A DNA stretch of 64,000 nt from the NCBI RefSeq assembly GCF_028369105.1, contig NZ_JAQNDO010000001.1, forward strand, positions 4,556,501-4,620,500, written 5' to 3'. Positions within the stretch are counted from its first letter, which is position 1, and every line of letters starts with the position of its first letter. This document shows positions 47,779 through 56,433 of this stretch, piece after piece. This stretch comes from Polyangium mundeleinium. Lineage in GTDB: Bacteria > Myxococcota_A > Polyangia > Polyangiales > Polyangiaceae. The notes beneath the pieces are model-generated. The model saw nothing but the letters and a program-made list of their open reading frames with translations. It did not search any database and was not told the DNA's origin. A program made the translations under genes and the position numbers.

Positions 47779-49740
47779 TCAGCCCCCGAGCCGGGTCACC
47801 GGCGGGGGCGGAGGCGTCGCCGAGCGCGCCTCGTCCGGCAGGAGCTGGCGCAGGTGCCAGGCCTGCATCGCCGAGCGCACCTCGGCTTCCCGCAGCGCGA
47901 GCTGCACGCGGCCCATGACCACGCTCGGCGCCACGATCAGGAACACGCTCCCGAGCGTCAGCGCCACGAGCGTCGGCACCTCGGGCAGCGATACGCCTTG
48001 CGGCAGGATCACCATCGTCCCGTTCTGGAACATGTACGAGCGCGGGATGATCCCGAGGAGCTCGAGGCCGAGCGGCACGAGCAGCCCGAGCGAGCCCGTC
48101 GCGAGGATCGCCGCCCGGAACCGGCCCGAGTGCGTCATCGAGAACGAGAACGTGAAGATCGACAAGAGCATCGGCACGAAGAAGAGCGGGCCGAACGCGC
48201 GCGTCACGAAGCCGAGCGCGAGGATGTTGAACAGAAAGGCGCCATAACTGAAGACGTAGAGCCGGCGCACCTCCTCGGACTGCGCCGCGAGGAGCTTCAG
48301 CGCCGCCGAGATCGCCGAGAGGCCCACGATCGCGAGCAGGTGCGCCGTGCTCCGCACGCCCATCCAGAGGGCGAGCGGAATCAAGAGGATCAGGTTCCCC
48401 ACATCGAAGCGCACGCCGTCGCGCAACGCGAGCCGCAGCCGGCCGAAGCCCCGCGCGCGCACTTCAACCCGCGCGTCCGGCACGATCTCGCTCGGCGGTG
48501 TGGTGATGATCCGGGCGAGGAGGCGCAATGCGTCGCGGTTCGTCGGATCGAGCGCGAGGGCGCGGCCAACCTCCTGCATCGCCTCGCGCCGGGCCTCGGC
48601 GGCCTCCGGGCCGGGTCCGTCGGCGCGGCGGGCGGCGGCCTCGGCAGCGTGCGCGTGGCGGCTCGACATCTCGCGGCGCACCGAGATGTCCGTGTCGCCG
48701 GCGAGGAACCGCTCGATCACGTCGTGCAGGTCACGCGCCGAGGCGTACCGCGCGTCCGGGTCGAGCGCGGTGGCTTTGATGCAGATGGCGTCGAGCTCCG
48801 GGGGCAAGTCGAGCGTCGGGGCGCGGGTCGAGGCGCGCGCGTCGGCGCCCTGGAGCGTCGCGAGCATCATCGCGTTCCAGGTGTCTTTCGTGTGCAAAGC
48901 GTCGAGCGTCAGGATCTCGAACAGGATCGCGCCGAGCGAGTAGACGTCGCTGCGCGCGTCGAGCGTGGTGACCTTTCCCATCGCCTGCTCGGGCGACATG
49001 TACCCGAACGTCCCGAGGATCTTTCCGGCGGCCGTCTTCAGGTCGTCCGAGGAATCGTCGAGCGAAAGCGCGACCTCGGGGGCGTCCTTGCGGAGCTTGG
49101 CGAGGCCCCAGTCGAGGACGTAGACCTCGCCGAAATCGCCGAGCATCACGTTCGAGGGTTTGAGGTCCCGGTGGAGCACGCCGCGGGAATGGGCGAAGTC
49201 CACGGCGAGGCAGGCGGCGGAGAACGCGCGGAGAAGCTTTTGACGGCTGTAGGCCTCGACGATCGCGGGGTCTTTTTTGCGCAGGCCCTTCACGATCTGC
49301 GCGAGCGTCAGGCCCCGCAGGCATTTCATCGTGAAGTAAATCGAGCCCTCGATGTCGACGCCGAGGTCGTAGACCGGGACGATCGAGGGGTGTTCGAGCT
49401 GCCCTTGGACCCGCGCCTCCCGCAGGAACCGCGCGCGGACCTGCGGATCGGACTGGTAGATCGGCAGGATCACCTTGCGCGCCACGTCGCGGCCGATGCG
49501 CGTGTCTTTGCAGAGCGCGACCTCGCCCATCGCGCCGCGGCCGAGCCTTCGTCGCTCCACGTAACGATCGAGCGGCTCGACGCCGAAGCCCTCGCCTCCG
49601 GCGGGATCGACGGGCGGGGGCACGGAGAAGATCCGCGCCGGCGGCGGGACCGAGGTGCGCGCCTCTTCCTCCGGGGCCTTCGCCGGCTCTTCCACGGAGT
49701 CGTCGAAGAGATCGGGCTCGGAGGTCCGAGGACGCTTCAT
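47779..49740 (-). CDS. Ser/Thr protein kinase with C-terminal polytopic membrane domain
   Basis: 653 residues from ATG 49740. The kinase domain (about 58-350) has 'GRGAMGEVALCKD', the beta-3 Lys in 'DVARKVILP', 'HRDLKPSNVML', and 'LDWGLAKL', where the DFG motif is DWG, a variant typical of one bacterial kinase subgroup with Asp kept. 'GTFGYMSPEQ' is the P+1 region. A linker precedes a C-terminal domain with about six hydrophobic helices ('LLAIVGLSAISAALKLLAA', 'AFLFNILALGFVTRAFG', 'LGSVFLIVAPSVVMG'). The kinase is therefore anchored by a multi-pass domain with no recognised sensor. It is divergent from the STAS-domain protein. Confidence 0.9.
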   Translation of the reverse strand: MKRPRTSEPDLFDDSVEEPAKAPEEEARTSVPPPARIFSVPPPVDPAGGEGFGVEPLDRYVERRRLGRGAMGEVALCKDTRIGRDVARKVILPIYQSDPQVRARFLREARVQGQLEHPSIVPVYDLGVDIEGSIYFTMKCLRGLTLAQIVKGLRKKDPAIVEAYSRQKLLRAFSAACLAVDFAHSRGVLHRDLKPSNVMLGDFGEVYVLDWGLAKLRKDAPEVALSLDDSSDDLKTAAGKILGTFGYMSPEQAMGKVTTLDARSDVYSLGAILFEILTLDALHTKDTWNAMMLATLQGADARASTRAPTLDLPPELDAICIKATALDPDARYASARDLHDVIERFLAGDTDISVRREMSSRHAHAAEAAARRADGPGPEAAEARREAMQEVGRALALDPTNRDALRLLARIITTPPSEIVPDARVEVRARGFGRLRLALRDGVRFDVGNLILLIPLALWMGVRSTAHLLAIVGLSAISAALKLLAAQSEEVRRLYVFSYGAFLFNILALGFVTRAFGPLFFVPMLLSIFTFSFSMTHSGRFRAAILATGSLGLLVPLGLELLGIIPRSYMFQNGTMVILPQGVSLPEVPTLVALTLGSVFLIVAPSVVMGRVQLALREAEVRSAMQAWHLRQLLPDEARSATPPPPPVTRLGG

Positions 49741-49914
49741 GGATTCAAAGCAAGCTGAAACCGCATAAGGGGTCAAGCGCCGGGCGGCACGCCGTTCGAT
49801 TTCGTACCCGCGGTCGGGTCCCCCGGGGCCGTGAGGCGGCACGCCGGCTCTGGATACGTGTCCGGGCGTGGAAAGGCATTTTCGGGCAGGAAGATCCTGT
49901 TACCACTGGCGTGC

Positions 49915-50730
49915 ATGCAGCGGGTCATCGACGCATTTCAGGAAGGGATCGACACGAACGTGGCGGAGGCGTGTGAGCGCGCCCTCGCTGCGGGGAGCCC
50001 TTTTTACAGTCGTCTGACGCGCGAGCAGCTCCTCGCCTCGGTCAGGCGCGTGTTCCAGGCCGTCGCGCACGATCTCGCGACCGGCGTGCCCGAGGCCGTG
50101 GTCGCGCTCATGGGCGCGGTCGGGTCGCTGCGGAGCTCGCAGGGAGCGAAGGTCTCGGACATGCTCCGCGGGCTGGAGACGGGCTTCCAGGTGGTCACGG
50201 AGCGCTTCGGCGAGCGATTCCGTGACGATCCCGAGGCGCGTCTCTTCTGGGAGATGGCGCGGAGTCGCCTGAGTTATGCCGGCGCGGCCGCGCTCGCGGA
50301 CGCGTTCCTCGAGGCGCGCGAGCTGATCACGCAGGCGCAGGCCGAGGAGATCTTCGAGCTCTCGGCGCGTGTCCTGCCGCTCGCGCGCGGGGTGCTGCTC
50401 CTGCCGCTCGTCGGCCGGATCGACGGCGCGCGGACCGAGCGTATCCTGGAGGTCTTGCTCGCGGCCGTCTCCGCGCACGGGGCGAGGGTGGTGCTGATCG
50501 ACGTGACGGGGCTGCCGGCCGTCGACGAAGGGGTCGCGTCCCACCTCGTGCGGGCGGCGTCCGCGGTGCGGCTGCTCGGGGCCGCGCCGGCGCTCGTGGG
50601 GGTGGGGCCGAACCTGGCGCGGACGATCGTGGCGGGCGGGATCGACCTCGGCGGGCTCGTGACGCTCGCGCGGCTCGAAGATGGGTTACACTGGGCGCTG
50701 GGGCTGCTCGGGCGGTCCCAGGGGCGTTGA
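49915..50730 (+). CDS. RsbR-like protein with STAS domain
   Basis: 271 residues. The N-terminal half is helical, like the globin-like N-domain of RsbR co-antagonists ('RVIDAFQEGIDTNVAEACER', 'MGAVGSLRSSQGAKVSDML'). A STAS domain occupies about 155-268 with 'PLVGRIDGARTERILEVLL' and 'ARVVLIDVTGLPAVDEGVA', where a Thr/Ser at the phosphorylation position is available ('DVTGLPAVDEG'). RsbR proteins form stressosomes with RsbS and the kinase RsbT; neither is adjacent. The next gene starts at 50763 on the same strand, 32 bp away. Confidence 0.82.
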   Translation: MQRVIDAFQEGIDTNVAEACERALAAGSPFYSRLTREQLLASVRRVFQAVAHDLATGVPEAVVALMGAVGSLRSSQGAKVSDMLRGLETGFQVVTERFGERFRDDPEARLFWEMARSRLSYAGAAALADAFLEARELITQAQAEEIFELSARVLPLARGVLLLPLVGRIDGARTERILEVLLAAVSAHGARVVLIDVTGLPAVDEGVASHLVRAASAVRLLGAAPALVGVGPNLARTIVAGGIDLGGLVTLARLEDGLHWALGLLGRSQGR

Positions 50731-50762
50731 CGGGAGCGAGGCGCGCGGAGGGAGAGGCGGCG

Positions 50763-51890
50763 GTGCGCGGGGCGTGGGGGCGACGGTGGCTGCTCGTGGG
50801 CGCATGGCTCGTCGGGGCCGCGGGCTGTCAGCCCGCCGCGCGCCCGCCGAAGGGGCCGGCGATGACGATCGCGGACCTCGTCCGGGAGGCGCGCGCCGAG
50901 GGGGTTTCCGTCGAGGATCCGCTGGTGATCGACGCCGAGATGAAGGCGGACGTCGAGCGGGTGGTGGGGCGCATGGGCACGCCCGAGGAGCGGCTGCGGC
51001 GGCTCTCGCGGTATTTGCGGGACGACCTCGCGTTCCAGTATGCGCCGAGCCAGTCGCTCACGGCGCGCGCGGGCTTCCGGGCCCGGCAGGGCGATTGTGT
51101 CTCGTATACGCACCTCTTCACGGCGCTCGCGCGGCACCTCGATGTGCCGGTGTATTTCGTGTACGTGCGCAAGGTCGAGGGGCATTACGAGAAAAACGGA
51201 TCGTTTTTCCTCTCGTCGCACGTGGCCGTCGGGTATGGCAGCGGGCCGATGGCGGTCGTCATGGATTTCGCCAAGGAAGCGCCCGATTGGACGCTCTCCT
51301 TGTACAACACCATCGACGACGGCACGGCCCTCGCGCTCTACCAGAACAACCTCGCCGTGGACGCGATGCAGGCCGGGCGTCTCGACGAGGCGGAGGCGTC
51401 GATGCGCTTCTGGCTCGCGCGCCGGCCGAACGTGGCGGAGATCCACAACAACCTCGGCGTCCTCTTGAACCGCGCCGGGCGGCACGAGGAGGCGCTCGCC
51501 GTCCTGCGGCGCGGGATCGAGGCGTTTCCGCGGTACGAGCCGCTCTACACGAATGCGATCCGGTCGGCGCGCGCGGCGGGCAAGCAGGACGAGGCGCTCG
51601 CGCTCGTGGGCCGCGCGTCGGCGCTCGAAGAGGGGGATCCGCTGCTCCTGCTCGCGTCGGGGCTCAGCCTGTACCAGGCGGGCGATGATGGCGCCGCGGC
51701 CGAGCGGCTGGAGCGCGCGGCGCTCGCGCTGCCCGACAATGCGGTGATCGCGGCGTGGCTCGTCCGGGTTTACCTTCGAGCGGGCAGGCGCACAGCGGGC
51801 CTCGGGGCATTCGATCGGGTCCGCAAGCTCGCGCCTGCGGGGAAGCTCGAGCAGGATCTCCGGCGCGAATTTCCGGAGCTCGGGCCGTGA
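50763..51890 (+). CDS. Transglutaminase-like lipoprotein with TPRs
   Basis: 375 residues from GTG 50763, which has GGAGGGAGAGG upstream and leads straight into a signal peptide with lipobox GAAGC. The transglutaminase-like domain (about 40-200) shows the Cys-His-Asp set: 'QGDCVSYTHLFTALAR', 'LSSHVAVGYG' and 'VVMDFAKE'. TPR units follow from about 205 ('YQNNLAVDAMQAGRLDEAEA', 'HNNLGVLLNRAGRHEEALA'). Such proteins are predicted cysteine peptidase/transglutaminase-fold enzymes at the envelope; the substrate is unknown. A TTG overlapping the preceding stop would extend it by 12 codons but spoil the signal peptide. Confidence 0.85.
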   Translation: MRGAWGRRWLLVGAWLVGAAGCQPAARPPKGPAMTIADLVREARAEGVSVEDPLVIDAEMKADVERVVGRMGTPEERLRRLSRYLRDDLAFQYAPSQSLTARAGFRARQGDCVSYTHLFTALARHLDVPVYFVYVRKVEGHYEKNGSFFLSSHVAVGYGSGPMAVVMDFAKEAPDWTLSLYNTIDDGTALALYQNNLAVDAMQAGRLDEAEASMRFWLARRPNVAEIHNNLGVLLNRAGRHEEALAVLRRGIEAFPRYEPLYTNAIRSARAAGKQDEALALVGRASALEEGDPLLLLASGLSLYQAGDDGAAAERLERAALALPDNAVIAAWLVRVYLRAGRRTAGLGAFDRVRKLAPAGKLEQDLRREFPELGP

Positions 51891-51986
51891 GGAACGCGCC
51901 CGGCCACGTTTCTCCGCGTACAGGTTTCTCAGCTTGACGCGTTTCGGGCGCGGATGTCCAATCGCGCGATGCAGAAGGGGAAGGGG

Positions 51987-53300
51987 ATGCGCCGTCGTCC
52001 GATCCTGGCGGCCCTCTCGGTTTTGGTCGCGGCCGCGTTCGCGGGGTGTCTCGAGCCCACGCAGATCACGCTGGAGATCGTGACCGATCTGGATTGCTCC
52101 CGGATCGACAGCACGGCCATCGTGGTGAGCAACGAGGCGCAAGCTGCCGACACGATCCGGGATCCGGGCGCCGTGGCGAGCGAGTGCAACGGGGGGCGCA
52201 TCGGGGCGCTCGTGCTCTTGCCGAAGAGCGCCAAGAACGAGTCGATCGCCATCAAGGTGGTCACGGGCGTCGGACTCACGGCCGAGGACTGCCTGAACGA
52301 CCCGGCGCAGATGCCGGCGCCGGGGCGTGGCTGCATCGTGGCCCGCAGGCGCCTGAGCTTCATCCCGTCGACGCCCCTCGAGCTGCCGGTCAGGATGCGC
52401 GGGGATTGCATCGGTGAAGTCTGCGATCCCGAATCGACCTGCGTCGCCAAGGGATTGTGTGTCGACTCGCTGGTGAATGAGCAGGCGTGCAAGGGGGAGG
52501 ACACGGAGGAGACGTGTCAGCCGACCGGCGGCGCCGGGCCCGGCGGAAGCGGCGGCATGGGTCCCGGAAGCGGAGGCAGCGGCGGGGGGAGCGGCGGCAA
52601 CGGTGGGGGGGTCGGAGGCAACGGCGGCGGGGTCGGAGGCAACGGCGGCGGGGTCGGAGGCAACGGCGGGGGGAGCGGCGGCAACGGTGGGGGGAGCGGC
52701 GGCAACGGCGGCGGCGGATCTGGCGGCAGCGCCGGGAGCGGAGGCATGGGCCCCGGGAGCGGAGGCAGCGGAGCCGGCGGATCTGGCGGCAGCGCCGGGA
52801 GCGGAGGCATGGGCCCCGGGAGCGGAGGCAGCGGAGCCGGCGGATCTGGCGGCAGCGCCGGGAGCGGAGGCATGGGCCCCGGGAGCGGAGGCAGCGGAGC
52901 CGGCGGATCTGGCGGCAGCGCCGGGAGCGGAGGCATGGGCCCCGGGAGCGGAGGCAGCGGAGCCGGCGGATCTGGCGGCAGCGCCGGGAGCGGAGGCATG
53001 GGCCCCGGGAGCGGAGGCAGCGGCGGCGGCGGAACCGGCGGCAGCGCCGGGAGCGGAGGCATGGGCCCCGGAAGTGGAGGCAGCGGCGGAACCGGCGGAG
53101 CCGGCACGGGAGGCAACGACTGTCCCCCCGGCACCGGCGGAGCGGGCGGTCAGGGCGGCATCCCCGTCCCCATGCCGACCTGCACGGGCACCGTCACCAA
53201 GGACAACGGGGCCCGGCCGCCGCCGAAGCCGCAGACGGCGACCCTTCACCGCGTTCGCCTCTTCACACTGGACGCGCTCCCGCGTACGTTGCACCCGTGA
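51987..53300 (+). CDS. Gly-rich repeat lipoprotein
   Basis: 437 residues from ATG 51987, with GGAAGGGG upstream. The lipobox is FAGC. A compact 150-residue domain with paired Cys (to about 185) is followed by a Gly-rich region of about 215 residues: first GGNGGGV units, then six near-identical 21-residue units (GSGGSAGSGGMGPGSGGSG + AG). A short Cys-containing tail (NDCPPGTGG) closes it. The repeat should be a flexible, extended stalk. The stop overlaps the GTG of the next kinase gene (GTGA), so the two are coupled, suggesting the lipoprotein and kinase belong to one signalling unit. Confidence 0.8.
   Translation: MRRRPILAALSVLVAAAFAGCLEPTQITLEIVTDLDCSRIDSTAIVVSNEAQAADTIRDPGAVASECNGGRIGALVLLPKSAKNESIAIKVVTGVGLTAEDCLNDPAQMPAPGRGCIVARRRLSFIPSTPLELPVRMRGDCIGEVCDPESTCVAKGLCVDSLVNEQACKGEDTEETCQPTGGAGPGGSGGMGPGSGGSGGGSGGNGGGVGGNGGGVGGNGGGVGGNGGGSGGNGGGSGGNGGGGSGGSAGSGGMGPGSGGSGAGGSGGSAGSGGMGPGSGGSGAGGSGGSAGSGGMGPGSGGSGAGGSGGSAGSGGMGPGSGGSGAGGSGGSAGSGGMGPGSGGSGGGGTGGSAGSGGMGPGSGGSGGTGGAGTGGNDCPPGTGGAGGQGGIPVPMPTCTGTVTKDNGARPPPKPQTATLHRVRLFTLDALPRTLHP
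52716..53093 (+). repeat. 63-bp in-frame tandem repeat (about six units)
   Basis: GGATCTGGCGGCAGCGCCGG starts at 52716 and again at 52779, and so on every 63 bp, with the first five units nearly identical and the last two slightly diverged (GGAACCGGCGG). The near-identity at silent positions shows recent expansion or gene conversion. A shorter 21-bp repeat (GGGGTCGGAGGCAACGGCGG type) precedes it at about 52580-52700. Confidence 0.9.
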
Positions 53301-54640
53301 CCGAACCCGTCTCCCGGGATCCGGCCTCGCTCGACGGCGTACCCGCGCCAGGCACGGTGCTCGCCGGCAAGTACGTGGTCGAGTCCGTCCTCGGCCAGGG
53401 TGGCATGGGGATCGTCCTGCAGGCGCGGCACCAGCGCACCGAGCAGCCGGTGGCCATCAAGCTCCTGCGCCCCGACGCGCGCGTGCTGCCCGACGTGACG
53501 GCGCGGTTCGAGCGCGAGGCGCGCGCGGCGGCCCTGATTCAGGGGCCCCACGTGGTGCGCGTCTATGACGTCGACAACCTCCCGGACGGCAGCCCCATGA
53601 TGGTGATGGAGCTGCTCCAGGGCTGGGATCTCAGCCAGGAGCTCGCGATCCGCGGCCCCTTGCCGTATCCGGAGGCCGTCGGCCACGTCCTCGCCGCGGG
53701 CGAGGCGCTCTCGCAGGCGCATCGCATGGGCGTCGTGCATCGCGACATCAAGCCGGGAAACCTCTTCCTTTGTCAGGAGGGCCAGCGGCGCATCGTCAAG
53801 GTGCTCGATTTCGGCATTTCGAAGGTCCTCGACAAACGGGACAACGCCGCGCAGACAGCCACGACGGCCGCCTTCGGCACGCCGCAATACATGTCCCCCG
53901 AGCAGGTGCGGTCCGTGAAGAACGTCGACGGGCGGGCGGACATCTGGTCGCTCGGCGTGGTGCTGTACGAGCTGCTCGGCGGACGCGGGCCCTTCGACGA
54001 GCCGAGCGCGACGGCCGTGCTCGCGGCGATCATCGCGGACGAGCCCAAACCCTTGCGCGAGCTCCGGCCGGACCTGCCGCAGAAGCTCGCGGACGTGGTC
54101 ATGAAGGCGCTCACCAAGCGCGCCGACGAGCGGTGGCCCGACATCGATACGTTCATGGCCGCGCTCCTGCCGTTTGGCCCGGCCGGCGCCGCGCCGCAGA
54201 CGTTGCTCAATGCGAAGGCGCTGGCCGTCGCGCCCCGCGAGCCGATGTCGAACCGGCGATTGATGTTCGTCTCGGCGGGCATTGCGGCGGTGGTGGTGGC
54301 GGTGTTTCTGGTCGTGCTGGCCTCGCAGACGAAAAAGCCGGCGGATCCGGCCGGAGATGCGGCCGCGATGATTCCGATGGCGTCGCCGCCCCCGACGGCG
54401 CCTGCGCCCGCCCTCGCGCCTACGCCCGCCGCGACGCCGGCGGCCGCGGCCGAGCCGACGATCGTGCCCGTCCCTGCGCCCGTTCCCACGCCCACGGCAG
54501 CGCCCGCCGCCGTGGGACCGGGGCCGAAAAAAGAGCCAACGTCTGCGCCCCCGGTCCCTGCGACGGCCACGGCCGCGCCGACGCCGACGCCCACGCCCAA
54601 GCCACCCCCGCCCCCGGCGGAGGATCCGACCCACCTTTAG
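53297..54640 (+). CDS. Ser/Thr protein kinase with TM segment and Pro/Ala tail
   Basis: 447 residues from GTG 53297, overlapping the lipoprotein stop. The kinase domain (about 22-290) is intact: 'GQGGMGIVLQA', 'VAIKLL', 'HRDIKPGN', 'DFGISK', 'SPEQ'. One TM at about 327-350 ('LMFVSAGIAAVVVAVFLVVL') precedes a Pro/Ala/Thr-rich extracytoplasmic tail of about 95 residues with no globular domain. Such kinases may sense by association with an envelope partner; the co-translated Gly-repeat lipoprotein upstream and the PEGA protein downstream are the obvious candidates. Confidence 0.92.
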   Translation: MTEPVSRDPASLDGVPAPGTVLAGKYVVESVLGQGGMGIVLQARHQRTEQPVAIKLLRPDARVLPDVTARFEREARAAALIQGPHVVRVYDVDNLPDGSPMMVMELLQGWDLSQELAIRGPLPYPEAVGHVLAAGEALSQAHRMGVVHRDIKPGNLFLCQEGQRRIVKVLDFGISKVLDKRDNAAQTATTAAFGTPQYMSPEQVRSVKNVDGRADIWSLGVVLYELLGGRGPFDEPSATAVLAAIIADEPKPLRELRPDLPQKLADVVMKALTKRADERWPDIDTFMAALLPFGPAGAAPQTLLNAKALAVAPREPMSNRRLMFVSAGIAAVVVAVFLVVLASQTKKPADPAGDAAAMIPMASPPPTAPAPALAPTPAATPAAAAEPTIVPVPAPVPTPTAAPAAVGPGPKKEPTSAPPVPATATAAPTPTPTPKPPPPPAEDPTHL

Positions 54641-54649
54641 GATCGCGCC

Positions 54650-55651
54650 ATGAGCCGAAATCGCCTCCGCGCTGGCCTTTCCCACGTCCTCTTCGTCGTG
54701 CTCTCCACGACGATCGCCGAAACCGCCCTCGCCGCCGAGCCGCAAGCGGCCCCGCCGGCGCCCGCCGCGCAGGATCCCGCGCTCGTGGCGCGCGCCAAGG
54801 AGCGCAAGGCCGAGGGCGACAAGGCGATGGACAAGCTCCGCCCCCTCGACGCGCTCGCGGCCTATACCGAGGCCTACGCGCTGCAACCCGAGCCGGCGCT
54901 GCTTTACAACATGGGCCGGGCCCTCGAAGCGCTCGATCGTTTGCCCGAGGCGCTCGAAAAGCTCACGGCGTTCCGCGCGCAGGCGCCCGCCGAGCTCCTC
55001 GCCAAGGTGCCGGGGCTGAACGACCGGATCACGAACCTCGAAAAACGTCTCTCGCGCCTCACCGTGAAGGTGAACGTCGAAGGCGCGCGTATCCTCGTGC
55101 GCGACGTCGTCGCCGGCATGTCGCCCCTCGACAAACCCCTCGCGCTCAAGGCCGGACCGGCCGACGTGCTCGTCGAGGCGGAGGGGTATTTTCCGTATCG
55201 GACCCGCGTCGAGCTGCCCGGCGGCGGCGCCCACGTCATCGACGCAGAGCTCCAGAGCAAGGCCAAGGTCGGCAAGCTCCTCGTGACGGCGCCGAAGACG
55301 CGGGTCAACGTCCTCGTGGATGGCAAGAGCGTGGGGCAGGCGCCGCTCGAAACGCTCGTCGAGCCGGGGACGCACAAGGTCGCCGCGCGGCACCCGGAGT
55401 ACCTCGATTACGAGACCAGCGTGATCGTCACGGCAGGCGGCGAACGCACGGTCGCGCTCGTCCTGCAGCGCCCGCCGCCCCTTTATGCGCGCTGGTGGTT
55501 CTGGACCACGATCGGCGTGGTCGTCGTGGGCGGCGCGGCCGGCGGGGCCGCGTATGCCCTCACGACCGAAAAAGACCCGGGGCAGGGGGACATCCCGCCG
55601 GGCCAGCTCTCACCAGCCTTTTTCGTGACGACGCCCCCGCTCCCGTTTTGA
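54650..55651 (+). CDS. PEGA-domain protein with TPR-like helices
   Basis: 333 residues. The signal peptide ends near 'AETALAAEP'. Helical TPR-like repeats (about 35-125) with 'YNMGRALEALDRLPEALEKL' are followed by two PEGA units (about 130-275) with the typical 'VLVDGKSVGQAPLETLVEPGTHKV' shape (split here), and a C-terminal TM at about 288-308 ('WWFWTTIGVVVVGGAAGG'). This is a common myxobacterial envelope protein, often encoded next to Ser/Thr kinases. It starts 9 bp after the kinase stop, so it is in the same operon. Confidence 0.88.
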   Translation: MSRNRLRAGLSHVLFVVLSTTIAETALAAEPQAAPPAPAAQDPALVARAKERKAEGDKAMDKLRPLDALAAYTEAYALQPEPALLYNMGRALEALDRLPEALEKLTAFRAQAPAELLAKVPGLNDRITNLEKRLSRLTVKVNVEGARILVRDVVAGMSPLDKPLALKAGPADVLVEAEGYFPYRTRVELPGGGAHVIDAELQSKAKVGKLLVTAPKTRVNVLVDGKSVGQAPLETLVEPGTHKVAARHPEYLDYETSVIVTAGGERTVALVLQRPPPLYARWWFWTTIGVVVVGGAAGGAAYALTTEKDPGQGDIPPGQLSPAFFVTTPPLPF

Positions 55652-55663
55652 TCGGCCTCTCCG

Positions 55664-56410
55664 TCAGGCCGCCTGTTCCATCGTCCCTTCCGCGTCCTGC
55701 ATCGTGTGGTTCGCGACCCATTGCCGCACGTGCGCGAGGTGTTTTTCCTCGGCGCGCATCGCGTCGCGGAAATCGTCCGCCATCGCCTCGTGGCCCAGGC
55801 TCGTCGCCAGCTCGATCAGCATGTCCCAGCCCTCGGTATCGGCGAGCTCCGCGACGAGGAGCGCGTGGAGCGACTGCGGCAATGTCGTGCGTGGATCGTT
55901 CAGCACCTGCACGAGGCCCGACGCCTCCACCGCGGCGATGTCGGCCGAGGGCGTGAGCGCCGTGGGATCGGCGCCCATGCTCTCCAGCGCGCTCCGCAGC
56001 ACCTGAAAATGCCTGAGCTCCTCGTCGTGGAACTCGAGGAGCGTCTCGCGCGACGGTCCGCCGTCGAAGCCCCCGAGCGCGTCGAACTTCGCGAGCACGC
56101 TCTCGTACATCCGCGTCCCGGTCCGCTCGAATTGCAGGCGCTCGGCCAGCTTGTCCAGGAACACGGCCGGGTTCTTCGCGGTGAGGCCTTCGAGCACCGA
56201 TTTCACCGCGCCTTTGACGGTCGAAGGCGGCGGCATCGTGCCGATGATGCCGGACTCGCTGATGTACGATATCCGGAGGCTCGCGATGCCCTCCGCGTCG
56301 CCCTCCGCGCTCGGCACCGTGGCCTCGGCGGCCTTGATGAGCTCCTTCGAATCGAAGGGGCTCGTCCCGATCCCCGTCCGGTTCATCCCCCTATCGGTCG
56401 GCTCTTTCAT
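55664..56410 (-). CDS. Ferritin-like four-helix protein 1
   Basis: 248 residues. A disordered N-terminus (1-65) is followed by a helical bundle with candidate iron ligands 'ERTGTRMYE', 'HDEELRHFQVL', 'ELADTEGWDML' and 'AEEKHLAHV', i.e. paired ExxH motifs of a ferritin-like diiron carrier. It is in the ferritin-like superfamily and not a classical ferritin or bacterioferritin. It follows the second ferritin-like gene on the same strand with a 23-bp gap (an operon). The role is perhaps iron or peroxide handling. Confidence 0.8.
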   Translation of the reverse strand: MKEPTDRGMNRTGIGTSPFDSKELIKAAEATVPSAEGDAEGIASLRISYISESGIIGTMPPPSTVKGAVKSVLEGLTAKNPAVFLDKLAERLQFERTGTRMYESVLAKFDALGGFDGGPSRETLLEFHDEELRHFQVLRSALESMGADPTALTPSADIAAVEASGLVQVLNDPRTTLPQSLHALLVAELADTEGWDMLIELATSLGHEAMADDFRDAMRAEEKHLAHVRQWVANHTMQDAEGTMEQAA

Positions 56411-56433
56411 GGTCTCCTCCTCACAAGCTCCCT

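Noticed and set aside
47460-47918. Continuation of the plus-strand frame past 47460 as a 283-residue protein
   Set aside because: Beyond about 47460 the translation is low-quality and its end overlaps the well-supported kinase gene on the other strand.
50274-53294. 1006-residue minus-strand frame across the STAS, transglutaminase and Gly-repeat genes
   Set aside because: It spans three well-supported plus-strand genes and consists of Ala/Gly/Arg low-complexity sequence.
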